In this document: piece after piece, positions 61,955 through 64,000 of the stretch
Position numbering within the stretch: position 1 is the stretch's first letter
How the letters are laid out: the number at the start of each line of letters is the position of its first letter
From: Mastacembelus armatus
Taxonomy: Eukaryota; Chordata; Actinopteri; Synbranchiformes; Mastacembelidae
Direction of reading: 5' to 3'
Assembly (NCBI RefSeq): GCF_900324485.2
Contig: NC_046648.1
Span: 21,201,739 to 21,265,738, forward strand
Length of the DNA: 64,000 bases
Translations under genes and position numbers: made by a program
The notes under the pieces: generated by a model
The model's database searches: none
What the model was told of the DNA's origin: nothing
Seen by the model: only the letters and a program-made list of their open reading frames with translations

Positions 61955-63486
61955 CTGAAAGAAGAAGAAACATGAAACTCTTGTAAAGTTCAATTATTTG
62001 ACCAAGAAATCTAATCAGCTAACAGGAAGTTTTTTATGGGGCATTTTCCTGATAAATTAAACTTTACAATTAAGCAAATAACAGGTCATGTCAGCACATG
62101 TAGGCATCCAGTTTCATGCCGCACCCTCAGAGCCTCAGTTAATAACAGGAACTTTCTAATCGCTGGTGACACTGACACAATTCAGAAAGCTCATGAAAGT
62201 ACACAAACAAGGCAATGCAGAACAAATATCAAACATGGTATGTGTGCTCATGAATTATGACGTGAAGTATTGTGCAACGTTGCAGCGCTGGCCCTTTGGG
62301 ATGTAGTTTTTTACTGCTCTAACAATAGCCAAGACCCAAAGCAAACACAGATGTTCACAACATGGGAAAATGGGGATTTACTTTGGTAGTGACAGTATAG
62401 TTTTCGTTGTAAAATACAGAGGAAAGAGATGACCTAACTCTTTGCTTGCTCCCTGGAGCCCATATCCAGTTCAGAAAAAGGCACACCCAGGTCTGAGTGA
62501 AAGAACTCCCCACCACTCCACTTGTTCAGTAATACAATCATAATTCCCTCCTCATCACAGCCTCAATTAACCATAGAAATATCAGCTTTGATGAGGATTT
62601 GGAATGAGACACAAATGCAGGTTTATGTGTTTAACCATAAAATATAGGTTCACCAATAATTGCTGCAGTGATGAGATCACTGGTGTCATTTTACAGCCTT
62701 TCCTCCTTTTGCACTAATTAGATTTACTTTCTTTAGTATTCAGTCACATGCCACCAGAGATTTTACATTTCCACATTTCTATGTAAACCAGTTGATGAAA
62801 AAATACCAGAAAGTGCACCATTCAAAATTTCAGTTTGGAATTACATAACGGACTTCCATTGTAATGAAGGAAGAAAACAGTAAAATAATGTTCTTACTGA
62901 GTGGTTATCTTGATTTGATTTCTTATTAGAAATATCTTCCTTTGTATAACCAAAACAAAAATAGTTCGTCTTCTTTTAACACCAAAAAGTGAGATATATT
63001 TCTGTGAAGGGAAAAAAGGCGAGTCCTACTCAGCACTTGATCAAACACTGGCCTCCTCTTTCAGTACAATTTGCTACAGAGCTACAGAGCTTTAATAGAG
63101 ACCATGTATGTACATCTTTAACAAGACCACAGCCCCCAAAGGACTCATCTCTACCTTTGGCATGTCACATGTGAATTTAGGTTTTTCAGAAGAACAAACG
63201 AGAAAGAGAAAAAAAAAAGTTCAACCTTTAAGGACAGAGAGGAAAATTTTTTCCTCAATCAAGGTCAGCTTCAAGAATGATAACAAAAGCCAGAGACGAA
63301 ATAAAAATGTAGTTTTCTTTCTTTCTTTTTCTTTCCTTCTTTCTTTTTTCTTTCTTTCTTTCTTTTTTATGTATTTTTATAGACAATTAAAAACTAAAAA
63401 CAGTTGTAGAGTGGTCAAGTAGAGGATGAAGAGATGCAAAATTAAAAATTAGAGCAAAAAAATAGGAAAAAAAAGGAAGAACTCAC
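61955..63486 (-). other. Intron in the 5' UTR of rapunzel-family gene 2
   Basis: Bounded by the donor AG|GTGAGT (exon end 63487) and the acceptor TTTCAG before 61954. Contains a TTTC microsatellite and no visible exon. Confidence 0.5.
63313..63368. repeat. TTTC/TTTCC microsatellite
   Basis: Imperfect pyrimidine run of TTTC units, about 55 bases. Confidence 0.85.
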
Positions 63487-63569
63487 CTTTCTAACTAAAT
63501 ATCCAATGGGCTAGAGTCCAGTTATCCAGTAGTCCAGCTGTGCCTGTGAGCACCAGCCTCTTTGGGATG

Positions 63570-63577
63570 TATATATA
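63570..63577 (-). promoter_or_regulatory. TATA box of rapunzel-family gene 2
   Basis: On the minus strand the sequence reads CCTATATATACATC. A start site about 30 bases downstream (about 63540-63545) would give a first exon of about 55 bases, ending at the donor at 63487. Downstream coding, acceptor and donor signals are all consistent. Confidence 0.6.
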
Positions 63578-63592
63578 GGCTGCCCCCCCCCC

Positions 63593-63634
63593 TTCTCTCT
63601 CTCTCTCACACACACTCTCTCTCTCACTCTCTCC
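63593..63634. repeat. CT/CA-rich simple repeat upstream of the TATA box
   Basis: (CT)n and (CA)n runs beginning just upstream of the TATA box on the minus strand. On that strand it is a GA-rich tract, as in GAGA-type promoter elements. Confidence 0.7.
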
Positions 63635-64000
63635 CAGGATCTGTCTGTGTCTCACTCTTGTCACTCCCCCTTTGGAACTCCTCCATCCTGTTCCAGCATT
63701 CCTCAGAAACCCACTCAGAGGGATGAGGGGCCGGCGCTGACACAGATAACATCCTGTAAACACTCTCCGTGCAGGGACACCATGCCCCCTGGGAAACTAA
63801 AATACAGAAAAAAACACTGTTATGTGTGTGTTTATCTGCGACAGTCAGACAATGAGAGTGATAACAAAGAAGAAAAAAAAGAGACCCGTCACAGTTGGAC
63901 TCAGCGAAGTGGCACATCAGGACAAAACCCCTCTTGTTGTGGCTTGAACAGGGTTGCCTTGGCAACTGCACTGGTTCCTCAAACTTCTGTGAGACCGTGC

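Noticed and set aside
63624-63971. 115-codon minus-strand frame upstream of rapunzel gene 2
   Set aside because: Runs through the simple-repeat promoter region; no domain.

Overview
The window is nuclear DNA of a ray-finned fish. Genes are split by GT-AG introns, the background is AT-rich, and the repeats are typical teleost ones: a Tc1-like transposon, tRNA-derived SINE remnants and GGATGGAT-tailed interspersed repeats. The rapunzel family is also present, which I know only from fish. A percomorph (perch-like) species is my best guess from the repeat types. I could run no database search. All identities come from reading the translations, and exon borders were placed by hand from splice signals and family alignment.

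Left block (1-28.9 kb): three genes lie head-to-tail on the minus strand. These are a Rab11-type GTPase (7.8-14.7 kb), rab25 (17.8-24.6 kb) and lamtor2 (26.5-28.7 kb). LAMTOR2-RAB25 adjacency is also found on human chromosome 1q22, where the next gene converges on RAB25 (MEX3A). The gene-free first 5.8 kb ends in a plus-strand poly(A) signal, so it may be the long 3' UTR of a convergent gene. All three encoded proteins act on endosomes or lysosomes: Rab11 and Rab25 in recycling, LAMTOR2 in the Ragulator scaffold for mTORC1.

Middle block (28.9-47.6 kb, plus strand): a gene-poor 4 kb is followed by a secreted single-domain PI-PLC-X protein that has lost two catalytic positions. Next come three tandem MS4A-type four-pass membrane genes with identical six-exon, all-phase-0 structures. 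The second carries a complete, recently inserted Tc1-like element in intron 4, and its C-terminal tail is cut short by a stop codon.

Right block (47.6-64 kb): 6 kb without genes holds SINE remnants. Then come two minus-strand rapunzel-family genes (391 and 393 aa), each with its whole coding region in one exon. Copies of one interspersed repeat family lie between and around them, and the second gene has a clear TATA promoter. The rapunzel pair is the least understood content of the window. Its proteins look like a helical bundle with two hydrophobic segments followed by a conserved C-terminal domain.

No rRNA or tRNA gene, CRISPR array, retroviral element or other virus-like element was recognised.
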